This document shows, one piece after another, positions 17,744 through 26,666 of a stretch of 64,000 bases of DNA. Every line of letters starts with the position of its first letter. Position 1 is the first letter of the stretch. Source of the stretch: Arthrobacter sp. ATA002 (GTDB taxonomy: Bacteria; Actinomycetota; Actinomycetes; Actinomycetales; Micrococcaceae); NCBI RefSeq assembly GCF_026898095.1, contig NZ_CP114015.1, positions 3,840,591 through 3,904,590 of the forward strand, read 5' to 3'. A program made the position numbers and the translations under genes. The notes below the pieces were generated by a model, which made no database searches, was not told where the DNA came from, and was given only the letters and a program-made list of their open reading frames with translations.

Positions 17744-18190
17744 TCAGCGTTGTACTCGGGTAGTCCGGCCCATCCCGAACAGCAGAAATGCTCCGCTCAT
17801 GGCGATCGTGGCAAGCGCGAGCGAGCCGTAGGACCAGGAATCTCCGGAACCGCCGAGGGACAGGCCGCTCCACCCGATGGAAATGAAGATGAGGTAGGCA
17901 GGAACAGCGGCGACGGCAACCTCCCGCAGGGCGCGCCGCCAGCCATGGGTTCGGGACTTCAGCCACGACACCGTAAAGACAACCAGAAAAAGGACACCAG
18001 ACACAGCCGCAAACGGATTCAGCCCCACGAGCTTGAAGACAATGAGCAGTGCCACTCCGGCCAGGGGGACGCCTACGACGGCCCAGGCCGGAGGCCCGCC
18101 AAAGAAGCCCTTATCCGCCGGTTCCTGCCTCGTGTGAATCTGCAATTTTACGAACTCCCCCGAATGCAAATGCAAAAGATTGACTGTCAA
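17744..18190 (-). CDS. Predicted four-helix membrane protein
   Basis: 148 residues with about four hydrophobic segments (approximately 36-52, 58-78, 90-108 and 118-138) and a short hydrophilic N-terminus. No domain is recognised and no clear ribosome-binding site supports the ATG; a TTG about 16 codons downstream with GGGGGAG ahead is an alternative start. It lies between padR and a methyltransferase gene, all on the minus strand. Confidence 0.55.
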   Translation of the reverse strand: MTVNLLHLHSGEFVKLQIHTRQEPADKGFFGGPPAWAVVGVPLAGVALLIVFKLVGLNPFAAVSGVLFLVVFTVSWLKSRTHGWRRALREVAVAAVPAYLIFISIGWSGLSLGGSGDSWSYGSLALATIAMSGAFLLFGMGRTTRVQR

Positions 18191-18221
18191 CGCCAGCGCT
18201 TGGCGGAATTACCGGGTGCCG

Positions 18222-18827
18222 CTAGCCCCGGCCGAACACGGCCACGAGGAAGTCGGAGTCCGGAGCGAACGGCCGAAGGTCCCAGGTCGAGAACTTCTGC
18301 TGGCAGTTCAGGCCCGCAGAGGCTGCGTCTTCCAGGAACTCGCCGAAGTCGTAGCCGCGGCCGGCGCCGAACCCTGTGACCAGACGGCCGCCGTCGGCCA
18401 AGTGGTTCCGCATCCGAACCAGCACTTCCCGCTGGGTTCCGGGGGCAACAAAGGTCATCACGTTGCCGGCACAGACAATGGCGTCGAAGGACTCGGCAAT
18501 CCCTTCGGCGGGCAGGTCCAGTTCCGCCAGGTCTCCGACGAACCACTGCACATCGGGGAAGTCCTGCTTTGCTGCCTCGATTAGTTCGGCATCGACGTCG
18601 ACGCCGGCAACAGTGTGCCCACGGGCCGCCAGTTCACCGCCCACGCGTCCCGGACCGCAGCCGGCATCGAGGATCCGTGCGCCGCGCGGAACCAGGGCGT
18701 CGATCAGCCTTGCCTCACCGTGCAGATCAGCGCCCTGCTCCCGCATCTGCTGAAACCGGGAGATGTACCAGGCGGAATGGCCCGGGTTCTGACGTTTTTT
18801 CGCTTCCCAGAGAGTTTCGCTTCGCAT
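18222..18827 (-). CDS. Class I SAM-dependent methyltransferase
   Basis: 201 residues. Motif I is ILDAGCGPGRVGGELAARG (about 52-70), followed by the acidic ribose-binding VAGVDVD and the post-I/II segment VQWFVGDLAELDLP. The C-terminal FSTWDLRPF block is common in small actinobacterial methyltransferases. The substrate is unknown. It is transcribed toward the membrane-protein gene at 17744. Confidence 0.87.
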   Translation of the reverse strand: MRSETLWEAKKRQNPGHSAWYISRFQQMREQGADLHGEARLIDALVPRGARILDAGCGPGRVGGELAARGHTVAGVDVDAELIEAAKQDFPDVQWFVGDLAELDLPAEGIAESFDAIVCAGNVMTFVAPGTQREVLVRMRNHLADGGRLVTGFGAGRGYDFGEFLEDAASAGLNCQQKFSTWDLRPFAPDSDFLVAVFGRG

Positions 18828-18896
18828 CCCTCCAGCCTACGTCCCGTATGCCCGGAGACGGGCTCTCCCACCCCTCGCGGGAAGCGGCCGGCGCGG

Positions 18897-19198
18897 TTAA
18901 GGAAAAACCCGGTACCGGAGGTGGGTTTCGCTGGGGAAAGCCGATGTTTCAAGACGTTCCAAGGCGACGGGCTTTTGCAGTCCCGCGAACAGCGGAATGC
19001 CTTCGCCGAGGAGCAGCGGGACAACATCCGGCTGAATTTCATCGACAAAGTCCAAGCTCGAGGCACTGCCGTGAAATGCTGCCTCCCAGCAGGCTCACCC
19101 ACTGATGGCCCGCAGCGTTCTTGGCGAACTCAACCGCCTGCAGTATGTCGTCGACACCAAAAAAGTAGGGAACACCCTCCCGTTCAATTGGCTCATGT
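18897..19198 (-). pseudogene. Dihydrofolate-reductase/RibD-like protein, C-terminal remnant
   Basis: Only the C-terminal half of a DHFR-family reductase survives. Read right to left it gives REGVPYFFGVDD, then the NADPH-binding LLGGSISRQCLELGL and, after a one-base insertion (extra T), VDEIQPDVVPLLLGEGIPLF and a TAA at 18897-18899. The N-terminal half with the substrate pocket is missing. Sequence immediately upstream (right) belongs to a truncated TetR gene on the opposite strand. The remnant is therefore dead for two independent reasons, truncation and frameshift. Confidence 0.72.
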
Positions 19199-19527
19199 TC
19201 CGCCCGCACATGGCGGATCTGATCCGCGCCGTCATCGCTGAGTCCCCCAGGTTTCCGGAACTGCGCGGGCGGACTTTCAATTTCGGCACGCTGCCGGTGC
19301 CGACTGCGCTCAACCGCTACTTTCGGGCGGGGAACAATGCGGGAACCGCGAGCGTCAGCGACCCGGGTCTGGCGGCAGCGCAGTTCCCGGGGATGGTCGC
19401 TTCTGCCCTCTTCTGGCCCCGCCTGCTCCACGGACAAGAAGTGCCCACCGCGGAACAGACGCACCAAGTGGTCAACCAAGCCGCGCTGACGATCGCTGCA
19501 CGCTACGGGGCTTCAGCCCAGCACTGA
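19199..19527 (+). pseudogene. TetR-family regulator, C-terminal remnant
   Basis: Only the ligand-binding/dimerisation half remains: ADLIRAVIAESPRFPEL and then AAAQFPGMVASALFWPRLL, typical of the AcrR-type TetR C-terminal domain. The DNA-binding helix-turn-helix is absent. An open frame reaches back to 19105 but encodes the antisense of the DHFR remnant. The two genes were probably divergent neighbours before a deletion removed both 5-prime ends. Confidence 0.7.
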
Positions 19528-19620
19528 TGCCTCAATCTGCCCCGTTGCCTGTGGAGTTGACGGAACCTCTAAGAGCCGGCCCGGGGGAATAGAACGCGGA
19601 CTATGTCTCTTGTACCGCCA

Positions 19621-20643
19621 ATGAAGACAATCGTGTACTCCGCCACCGGTCCATCATCCGTCCTCACCCTCGCAGACCGCGACGTCGCCGAACCCGGTCC
19701 GGGCGAAGTGCGCATCCGCGTCGCAGTCTCGGGCGTGAACCCCACCGATTGGAAGGCCCGTGCCGGCAGTGAGCTTGCCTTCCCGGAGGTGGTACCGAAC
19801 CAGGACGGCGCCGGAACGGTGGACGCCGTCGGCGAAGGGGTCACAAACCTGCAGCCCGGTGACCGGGTGTGGCTGTACCTGGCGGCCCACGGACGGCCAA
19901 CCGGCACGGCCTCCGAATTCACGGTGCTTCCCGCAGACCGCGCCGTGAAGCTGCCCGAGGGCATCGGATTCGACGTCGCCGCCAGCCTCGGCGTGCCGGC
20001 CATGACGGCGCACCGCGCCCTGACCGTGCATGAAAACGGCCCGTCCCGGCTCGCCCCCGGAGCGCTCAACGGACGCATGGTCCTGGTGCAGGGCGGCGCC
20101 GGAGCCGTGGGCCACGCCGCCATCCAGTTCGCCGTTTGGGCCGGTGCCACTGTCATTGCCACGGTCAGCAGCGATGCGAAGGAACAGCTCGCCCGTGCCG
20201 CCGGCGCACACCACGTAGTCCAGTACCCCGACGACGCCCTGGCCGACCGCATCCGCGAGATCGCCCCGGACGGCGTGGATTCCATCGTTGAGGTCTCCCC
20301 CGCCCAGAACGCGGCGCTGGACGTGGAGGTCATCGCCAACCACGGCAGCATCGCCTACTACGCGAACAACAACGGCGAAGAGTTCACCGCACCCATCATC
20401 GCAAGCTTCGCGAAGAACGTCCGCTGGCAGGGCGTACTCATCTATACGGTGGGCACCGAGGCCCAGCACGCCGCGGCGGAGGACATCACCGCCGCCCTGC
20501 GCGACGGCGCATTCCCGGTGGGCGAGTCCGCCGGGCTGCCGCTGACCTGGTTCCCGCTGGAGGAGACCGCCGCCGCACATGACGCCGTCGAGAACGGGAC
20601 CACGGGCAAGATCCTGATCCGCGTGGCCGACGAGAGCGCATAG
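19621..20643 (+). CDS. Zinc-independent NADPH:quinone oxidoreductase (MDR family)
   Basis: Medium-chain dehydrogenase of about 340 residues without the structural zinc cysteines. It shows VSGVNPTDWKAR, PNQDGAGTVDAVGEGV and the Rossmann signature VLVQGGAGAVGHAAIQFA (about 155-172). Family members reduce quinones or unsaturated carbonyls with NADPH. The internal ATG at 19621 gives the usual N-terminus MKTIVYSATGP; ATG 19603 is possible. The gene is probably cytosolic and monocistronic. Confidence 0.88.
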   Translation: MKTIVYSATGPSSVLTLADRDVAEPGPGEVRIRVAVSGVNPTDWKARAGSELAFPEVVPNQDGAGTVDAVGEGVTNLQPGDRVWLYLAAHGRPTGTASEFTVLPADRAVKLPEGIGFDVAASLGVPAMTAHRALTVHENGPSRLAPGALNGRMVLVQGGAGAVGHAAIQFAVWAGATVIATVSSDAKEQLARAAGAHHVVQYPDDALADRIREIAPDGVDSIVEVSPAQNAALDVEVIANHGSIAYYANNNGEEFTAPIIASFAKNVRWQGVLIYTVGTEAQHAAAEDITAALRDGAFPVGESAGLPLTWFPLEETAAAHDAVENGTTGKILIRVADESA

Positions 20644-20775
20644 TCGCGGAAAATCCGGTAGTTGCCGTACCGTCCGGGGGTTACGCCGGGCGGTAAGCCG
20701 GGTGCAGGATGGGTGATACCCAACCGAGGCTGTTGGACCTGAGCCTCACCCCCACATGAGGAAAGGCAGAATCGC

Positions 20776-20904
20776 ATGGCAGATCTAGGCGGTATGGCAG
20801 ACAAGGCAAAAGACGCGGCCAAGGATCACCCCGAGCAGGTGGACCAGGCCAAGGACAAGGTCAAGGACGCTGTCGACGGCAATAAGGACGACGAGCAGAA
20901 GTAA
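20776..20904 (+). CDS. Rv0909/MT0933-like antitoxin-family small protein, 42 aa
   Basis: Short, highly charged, predicted helical protein with Lys/Asp/Ala-rich heptads (MADKAKDAAKDHPEQVDQAK). This composition matches the MT0933-like antitoxin family of actinobacteria. GAGGAAAGG (20758-20766) is a good ribosome-binding site and a strong terminator follows. No toxin gene is adjacent, so a toxin-antitoxin role is uncertain. Confidence 0.7.
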   Translation: MADLGGMADKAKDAAKDHPEQVDQAKDKVKDAVDGNKDDEQK

Positions 20905-20917
20905 GCGCACAGCAACA

Positions 20918-20953
20918 AGCCGGGCCCTTCCCGCAGGAAGGACCCGGCTTTTT
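20918..20953 (+). terminator. Rho-independent terminator
   Basis: AGCCGGGCCCTTCC pairs with GGAAGGACCCGGCT (one mismatch) across the loop CGCA and is followed by TTTT. It ends the 42-residue gene. Confidence 0.87.
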
Positions 20954-20989
20954 GCTGCGTCCGGCGGACCTGACGCGGGACCGGCTGGC

Positions 20990-21538
20990 CTAGGCCTGGC
21001 TGGCCAACTTGTTTTTCCGGCCCCGGCTCACTGACTTAAAGTAAGCCCCCGACTGCGGCAGGAAGAGCAGCACTGCCGCCGCAAGTGCCAGCAGGACCGA
21101 GGCCAGGGTCACCCATGCTGCTGCCGTGACCACCGGCTCCTGGGTGAACTGAACACGCATGTTCAGCCCCGTCAGGACGACGGAGAGGACCAGCACGAAA
21201 CGCGGCCACCCAAGGCCCATGCGGATCAGGACGGCGATCGCCGCGAAGACGGCAGCGGTGATGATGCCGGACCATACGTAGGCGGAACTTTCCGACGCGA
21301 TCCAGTTGGGCACAATCACGTTCCTGCCGAACACCGCCTCAAGCTCGGCTTTGTACTCGTCACTGTTCACTGCACTAATTCCCACCGGGATGCGGATCAA
21401 CACCGCCGCTGCGGCAGCCACCAGCAGCCAAAAGGCAATCCCCACGGTCTTGGCCCGCGCCGGAGCTGCCGGAGCGGCAACCGGTCCCCCGGCGGTACTG
21501 GAACCCTGGTTGGCGTTCTGCGCCATTTTCTCGGACAT
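20990..21538 (-). CDS. Predicted four-helix membrane protein
   Basis: About 182 residues. A hydrophilic Ala/Pro/Gln N-terminus (1-30) is followed by four hydrophobic segments (about 33-52, 83-105, 112-128 and 138-160) and a basic tail. ATG 21538 follows a GGGGGAA ribosome-binding site; an upstream ATG at 21562 lacks one. No family recognised. Confidence 0.65.
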   Translation of the reverse strand: MSEKMAQNANQGSSTAGGPVAAPAAPARAKTVGIAFWLLVAAAAAVLIRIPVGISAVNSDEYKAELEAVFGRNVIVPNWIASESSAYVWSGIITAAVFAAIAVLIRMGLGWPRFVLVLSVVLTGLNMRVQFTQEPVVTAAAWVTLASVLLALAAAVLLFLPQSGAYFKSVSRGRKNKLASQA

Positions 21539-21610
21539 GCTTCCCCCAAAAAGCTGGACCATTCTGCGGCGGATTCGCCGCAGCGATAGGTAGCTTAGCT
21601 GAGAAGAGGA

Positions 21611-21814
21611 TTACCGACTACCGGCATTCCTGGAACGCCGGATGCTGTATCCGCGCACCGGCAACACCAGCAGACCGACAGCGCAAACCATCGCGATCCA
21701 CTGGCCGGAGGCCAGGCTTACCCATAATCCGAGACCGGTAATGAGCAGGCAGTACACCGCCGGCACGAGCACAGTGGGTTGCGTCTTTTGTGTCTGGTCA
21801 GATGTGGGCCCCAT
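21611..21814 (-). CDS. Small two-helix membrane protein, 67 aa
   Basis: Two hydrophobic helices (about 15-32 and 38-53) are followed by a basic tail RGYSIRRSRNAGSR. Only a weak AGG lies upstream of the ATG. Family unknown; coding potential is moderate. Confidence 0.45.
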   Translation of the reverse strand: MGPTSDQTQKTQPTVLVPAVYCLLITGLGLWVSLASGQWIAMVCAVGLLVLPVRGYSIRRSRNAGSR

Positions 21815-21868
21815 GGAGTGAGCCTAGTGGGGTCATTTCGGGACGTCCAGCCGAAGGCACAGTGCCGA

Positions 21869-22717
21869 TTACCGTGAATCAGCCGCCATGTCCTGGGCGC
21901 CAATGGTCCCGAGCAATGCCAGTTTGCTGTCGGACTCGCTGCCGGGCTCAGCCGTGTACATCATGATCCGCAGGTCGTGGCGCTGGGTGGTGAGAATATC
22001 GCAGTCCAGGTCCATGGTGCCCACCTCGGAGTGGACAACCTGCCTGACGGCCGGACCGTGTTCGTCCACCTCGTGGCGCGACCAGAGCCGGGCGAAATGC
22101 GGACTCGCTTCCTTCAGGCGAACCACGAGCTGCTGCAGCTGGGAATCCCCGGGGTAGCGTCCGGCGCTGCGGCGCAGGTCGCCGACGAGGGACGCGTCAA
22201 GGGCTTCGGGGCTGTCGGGTCCGTGCAGATGGCAGTCGGAAGTGCCGGTGAAATGCAGCCACAACAGATTCCGGTCCGCTTCCTTCGACGACGAAGGGTC
22301 TCCCATCAGCGCCGTCCACATCGGATTCCAGAGCAGGAGGTTCCACATGGCGTCGAAGACCGCCACGGGACGTTCACCGGTGCGTTCCACCAGCCGGCGG
22401 ATGCTCGCCGGCACCATCCGGGTGATGCGGCCGCCGCCGGTCGCGTGACCGGCCAGCCGGAACAGGTACTCCTGCTCCGTGTCGCTGAGCTGCAAAGCAC
22501 GGGCCAGCGAAACGCAGACCTGCACCGACGGCGCCGCGGAGCGTCCCTGCTCCAACCGCACGATGTAGTCCGCGGACACCGACGCCAGCACGGCCAGCTC
22601 CTCGCGCCGCAGGCCGTTGGTGCGCCGGCTGGTGTAGGCAGGCAGGCCCGCCATCTGCGGGGTGAGGCGTTCACGCCACACCCTCAGTACCGCTGCCAGT
22701 TCTCCCGATGCACTCAT
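21869..22717 (-). CDS. XRE-type regulator with MmyB-like ligand domain
   Basis: 282 residues. An N-terminal helix-turn-helix (about residues 25-75; NGLRREELAVLASVSADYIVRLEQGR) is followed by the MmyB-like ligand-binding domain, marked by VFDAMWNLLLWNPMWTALMGD and LWLHFT. These regulators commonly control an adjacent divergent short-chain dehydrogenase or quinone reductase gene, as found here at 22935. The intergenic inverted repeat at 22793-22821 is a candidate operator. Confidence 0.9.
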   Translation of the reverse strand: MSASGELAAVLRVWRERLTPQMAGLPAYTSRRTNGLRREELAVLASVSADYIVRLEQGRSAAPSVQVCVSLARALQLSDTEQEYLFRLAGHATGGGRITRMVPASIRRLVERTGERPVAVFDAMWNLLLWNPMWTALMGDPSSSKEADRNLLWLHFTGTSDCHLHGPDSPEALDASLVGDLRRSAGRYPGDSQLQQLVVRLKEASPHFARLWSRHEVDEHGPAVRQVVHSEVGTMDLDCDILTTQRHDLRIMMYTAEPGSESDSKLALLGTIGAQDMAADSR

Positions 22718-22792
22718 GGTTAACATTGTCCCGCACAGCCTCCCGCACCGGCCCAAACAGGCTGGTACTGCCATTCCCATGATGCACCGGCA

Positions 22793-22821
22793 CTGTCCCC
22801 ACCTAGGTTCGACGGGGACAG
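22793..22821 (+). promoter_or_regulatory. Inverted repeat around a -10 box
   Basis: CTGTCCCC and GGGGACAG form a perfect 8-bp inverted repeat with a 13-base spacer that contains a -10-like TAGGTT (22804-22809). It lies between the divergent XRE regulator and the NAD(P)-binding reductase, so it is a plausible operator. Confidence 0.5.
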
Positions 22822-22934
22822 GCCCCATACGTTGGTTGAAGGCCGTCTGGTCAGGTGCCCACCCGTCAAGCCGGCGGGGAACACCGTGATGCCGATGCCC
22901 TAACCCATCCCCCGCTGTTAGAAGGAATAAACTC

Positions 22935-23795
22935 ATGATTGTCGTCACCGGAGCCACCGGCCAGCTCGGACACCAGGTCATCAACCACCTGCTCGCCCGG
23001 GTGCCGGCCAGCCAGATCATCGCCGTGGACCTCGAGTCCCCCAAAGCAGCGGAACTGGCCAAGTTGGGTGTCGAAGTCCGTTTTGCGGATTACAACAAGC
23101 CCGAAACCCTGATGGCGGCGTTCGCCGGCGCTGACCGGGTCCTGCTGGTGTCCTCCCCGTCGGGCCCGGACGCCGCGCGGGTCGCCCAGCACCAGGCGGG
23201 AATCGACGCCGCAATGGCCGCCGGCGTCGAGCTGCTCGCCTACACCTCCGTAACCCACGCCCCCACCAACCTGATGGGCATGGCACCCGTACACCGCGAC
23301 ACCGAAGAGGCCATCGCTGCCTCCGGCGTGCCCGCCGTCATTCTGCGCAACGGCTGGTATGCCGAGAACCACACCAACGGCATTGGCGCTGCCCTGCAGT
23401 ACGGTGCCCTGCTCGGCAGTGCCGGCAACGGCCGGATGGCTTCGGCCAGCCGGGCGGACCTTGCCGAAGCTGCCGCCATCATCCTGACGAGCGAAGGCCA
23501 AGCGGGGAAGGTGTATGACCTCACCGGCGACACCACCTGGACCCTTGACGAGCTCGCCGCCGAGGTTGCAGCGCAGTCCGGCAAGCCCGTCACCTACACG
23601 GACCTTCCCGCCGAGGAGTACCGTCACGTCCTGCAGCAGGCAGGACTGCCCGAACACATTGTGGAACTTATCGTCGACGCTGACGTGGCGATCGCCAAGG
23701 GAACCTTGGACTACGTCACCAGTGACCTGAGCACGGTCCTTGGCCGGCCCACCACTCCGATGTCCGCCAGCGTCGCAGCGGCCCTGCAGGCCTGA
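22935..23795 (+). CDS. NmrA-like NAD(P)H-binding oxidoreductase (QorB-like)
   Basis: 286-residue atypical short-chain dehydrogenase. The N-terminus MIVVTGATGQLGHQV has the GxTGxxG dinucleotide motif (residues 6-12). ILRNGWYAENHT is typical of the QOR2/NmrA group, which reduces quinones using NADPH. A GAAGGAA ribosome-binding site precedes the ATG. It is divergent from the XRE/MmyB regulator, which probably controls it. Confidence 0.9.
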   Translation: MIVVTGATGQLGHQVINHLLARVPASQIIAVDLESPKAAELAKLGVEVRFADYNKPETLMAAFAGADRVLLVSSPSGPDAARVAQHQAGIDAAMAAGVELLAYTSVTHAPTNLMGMAPVHRDTEEAIAASGVPAVILRNGWYAENHTNGIGAALQYGALLGSAGNGRMASASRADLAEAAAIILTSEGQAGKVYDLTGDTTWTLDELAAEVAAQSGKPVTYTDLPAEEYRHVLQQAGLPEHIVELIVDADVAIAKGTLDYVTSDLSTVLGRPTTPMSASVAAALQA

Positions 23796-23865
23796 CCGGG
23801 GCCCGGCGCCGGGCTCGGGGCCGGAACCTGATGCCCATCCGGGACGCATAGGGCAGACTGTTCGC

Positions 23866-24939
23866 GTGACCGGAAACCCATGGGTCCTGCACGTTGACCT
23901 CGACCAGTTCATTGCCGCCGTCGAGGTGCTCCGGCGCCCCGAGCTGGCGGGAAAACCGGTGATTGTGGGCGGGCGGGGTGATCCGACCGAACGGGCCGTG
24001 GTGTCCACCGCCTCCTACGAGGCACGGGCCTTCGGCGTCGGCTCCGGAATGCCGCTGCGGATCGCCGCCCGCAAGGTGCCCGACGCGGTGATTCTTCCGG
24101 TCGACGCCGACGCCTACCTCGCCGCGTCCGACGTCGTCATGGCCACCCTGCGTGCCCAACCGGGCGCCGTCGTGCAGGTCCTGGGCTGGGACGAGGCCTT
24201 CGTCGGCACCTCGACGGAGGATCCGGAGGCCTATGCCCGGGATCTTCAGGCCGCCGTGCTGGAGGCGGCGCAGCTGCACTGCAGCGTGGGCATTGGCGAC
24301 ACCCTGGTGCGGGCCAAGAACGCCACCGGTTTCGGCAAGCCAGCCGGCGTCTTCCGCCTCACCGCGGACAACTGGCTCGATGTCATGGGCAGCCGGCCCA
24401 CGCGGGAGCTCTGGGGCGTGAGCGCGAAGATCTCGGGCCGGCTGGCCAATCTCGGCATCGCCACCGTCACTGAGCTTGCCGCCGCGGATCCGGCATCGCT
24501 GGTGCCGGAGTTCGGGCCGAAAATGGGTCCCTGGTATGCGCAGCTGGGACGCGGCGACGGAACCGGAACGGTGGATGACACGCCGTGGGTGGCCCGCGGG
24601 CACAGCCGGGAAACCACCTTCCAGCAGGACCTCACCGAATCGGCCCAGGTGAACCGCGCCGTGCGGGAGCTGGCTGCGAACGTCCTGAACGACGTGGCTG
24701 CTGAGGGGCGGCCGGTGATCGGGCTGACCCTAAAGGTCCGGTACGCGCCGTTCACCACCAAGACCCACGCCCGGAAGATTCCGGAGACCTTCGACCGGGA
24801 TGAGGTCCTGGCCAGGGCGCTGGATTTGGCCGGCGCCATCGACCCCGGCCGTCCGATCCGGCTGCTGGGCCTGCGGGCGGAAATGGCCATGCCCGACGAC
24901 GTGCGGAAGGGACATACGCCCACGCGCGGCGGATGGTGA
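23866..24939 (+). CDS. dinB: DNA polymerase IV / DinB-type Y-family polymerase
   Basis: About 357 residues. The palm catalytic residues are visible in LHVDLDQFIAAVE (first Asp, near residue 10) and QVLGWDEAFVG (Asp-Glu pair near residue 108), and GIGDTLVRAKNATGFGKPAG matches the finger/palm motif. The helix-hairpin-helix thumb appears as LWGVSAKISGRLANLGI, and a little-finger domain follows. In most DinB proteins the second acidic motif reads S-I/L-D-E; here it is G-W-D-E. GTG 23866 gives the standard N-terminus and no ribosome-binding site is visible, so the transcript may be leaderless. Confidence 0.9.
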   Translation: MTGNPWVLHVDLDQFIAAVEVLRRPELAGKPVIVGGRGDPTERAVVSTASYEARAFGVGSGMPLRIAARKVPDAVILPVDADAYLAASDVVMATLRAQPGAVVQVLGWDEAFVGTSTEDPEAYARDLQAAVLEAAQLHCSVGIGDTLVRAKNATGFGKPAGVFRLTADNWLDVMGSRPTRELWGVSAKISGRLANLGIATVTELAAADPASLVPEFGPKMGPWYAQLGRGDGTGTVDDTPWVARGHSRETTFQQDLTESAQVNRAVRELAANVLNDVAAEGRPVIGLTLKVRYAPFTTKTHARKIPETFDRDEVLARALDLAGAIDPGRPIRLLGLRAEMAMPDDVRKGHTPTRGGW

Positions 24940-25180
24940 CGCGTCGTCCAGATCCCGCTCGAGGGACTGCTCCCCTCCGCCCCGGCGCAGGGGACCGAAT
25001 CTGCCATTTCAACAATTGCACTGGATCAGCCGTGCATTTAGCTTCCATAACCAGCAAAAATCCATTACGATCCCGGCAAGAAAACGGCAACAGAGTATCG
25101 GCTCCTGACCCTATTTCGATGTAGGTTTGCGGGCCACCGAAAGCATCCAGCTAAACGTTGTCCCCCCAGCAGGGAGAGAT

Positions 25181-26629
25181 ATGTCTGATTCGCATATTTT
25201 GGAAGGAAAACAAACAGCCGCGAAGCTGTCGCTGTTCACTCTCACCACCGTCGTGATCGGGTCCATGGTCGGGGCAGGAGTATTCACGCTGCCCCGGCGC
25301 TTCGCGCAGGAAACCGGTGTCCTGGGCGCAGTTATCGCATGGACCATCGCCGGCCTGGGAATGCTCACCCTGGCATTTGTCTTCCAGCGGCTGGCCATGC
25401 GCAAACCCCTGCTCGATGCGGGCGTGTTTGCTTATGCCAAGGCAGGATTCGGCGACTACGTGGGCTTCTTCTCCGCCGCCGGGTACTGGGCCAGCGCCTG
25501 CGTGGGAAACGTGACCTATTGGGTGCTCACCATGTCCACTCTGGGCGTGCTCTTCCCACAGCTCGGCGCCGGTGACACCATTCTTGCCGTGGTTCTGTCG
25601 TCGGTTGGACTGTGGGGGTTTTTCCTGCTCATCCGGCGCGGCATCAAAGAAGCCACCGCAATCAACCGCATCGTTACCGTGGCCAAGCTCGTTCCCATCA
25701 TCGTGTTCGTGCTGTTGGCAGTCCTCGCGTTCGACCCCGGGGTATTTGCCCGGAACTTTGCCGGATCGGACTACACGGGCTCGCTCTTCCAGCAGGTCAG
25801 TTCCACGATGCTCGTCACCGTATTCGTCTTCCTTGGCGTGGAAGGAGCCAGCGTCTATTCCAGGCACGCGCGGCGCCGGGAAGACGTAGGGCGGGCCACA
25901 ATCCTCGGTTTCCTGAGCGTCTTCGCCGTTTTCGCCTCGGTCACGATTGTGTCCTACGGGATCCTGCCGATGGGAGAAATCGCCCAGCTGCGCCAGCCCT
26001 CCATGGCCGGTGTCCTGGAGGCGGCGGTCGGGCCCTGGGGTGCCGTCTTCGTGAGCGCCGGCCTGATTATTTCGGTGCTGGGCGCGTACCTCGCCTGGAG
26101 CCTGATGGCAGCCGAAGTGCTCTATGTTGCCGCTTCCGAGGGGGACATGCCGAGGTTCCTGGCCCGGGCCACCGCTTCGGATGTACCCGTTAACGCATTG
26201 CTGCTGAGTACGGTCCTGAGTCAACTCGTGCTGATTATTACCTACTTTTCGGAAGACGCCTTCGACTTCGCACTGGATATGACGGCGGTGCTGACGCTGA
26301 TTCCGTTCCTGCTTGCAGCCCTTTACGCCCTCAAGCTCTGCATCACACGGGAGACGTACCAGGACGCCATGAGCCGCGGCTGGCGCGGTGACCTCATCAT
26401 CGCCGTCCTGGCCACCATCTACACCATATTCCTGATCTATGCCGCCGGACTGAGCCTGGCCCTGATCTCCCTCATTTTTTATGCTCCGGTGACGGTCATG
26501 TTCGTCATGCTGCGGCGGGAAAAGGGGCAGCAAATCTTCAGTCCGCGTGAACTGATTCTGTTCCTAATTACGCTCGCCGGTGCAATTGCCGGCGTGGTCG
26601 CCCTGTCCCAGGGCTGGATACAGCTTTGA
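25181..26629 (+). CDS. arcD: APC-family arginine:ornithine antiporter-like permease
   Basis: 482 residues with about twelve membrane helices. The first helix carries GSMVGAGVFTLP, characteristic of the basic-amino-acid/polyamine antiporter family, and the next contains WTIAGLGMLTLAFVFQRL. ATG 25181 follows AGGGAGA (25171-25177). The gene directly precedes arginine deiminase with a 37-base gap, the usual arcD-arcA pairing, so import of arginine in exchange for ornithine or citrulline is the likely role. The symbol is by context and family. Confidence 0.85.
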   Translation: MSDSHILEGKQTAAKLSLFTLTTVVIGSMVGAGVFTLPRRFAQETGVLGAVIAWTIAGLGMLTLAFVFQRLAMRKPLLDAGVFAYAKAGFGDYVGFFSAAGYWASACVGNVTYWVLTMSTLGVLFPQLGAGDTILAVVLSSVGLWGFFLLIRRGIKEATAINRIVTVAKLVPIIVFVLLAVLAFDPGVFARNFAGSDYTGSLFQQVSSTMLVTVFVFLGVEGASVYSRHARRREDVGRATILGFLSVFAVFASVTIVSYGILPMGEIAQLRQPSMAGVLEAAVGPWGAVFVSAGLIISVLGAYLAWSLMAAEVLYVAASEGDMPRFLARATASDVPVNALLLSTVLSQLVLIITYFSEDAFDFALDMTAVLTLIPFLLAALYALKLCITRETYQDAMSRGWRGDLIIAVLATIYTIFLIYAAGLSLALISLIFYAPVTVMFVMLRREKGQQIFSPRELILFLITLAGAIAGVVALSQGWIQL

Positions 26630-26666
26630 TCCGCAGCCCTGAACCACCATCTACAAGGAGAAGCGC

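Noticed and set aside
19105..19198. N-terminal extension of the TetR-like frame
   Set aside because: This segment is the antisense of the DHFR-like remnant and contains no helix-turn-helix.
20776..20904. Complete toxin-antitoxin locus
   Set aside because: Only the antitoxin-like small gene is present; it is followed by a terminator and then a membrane-protein gene on the other strand.
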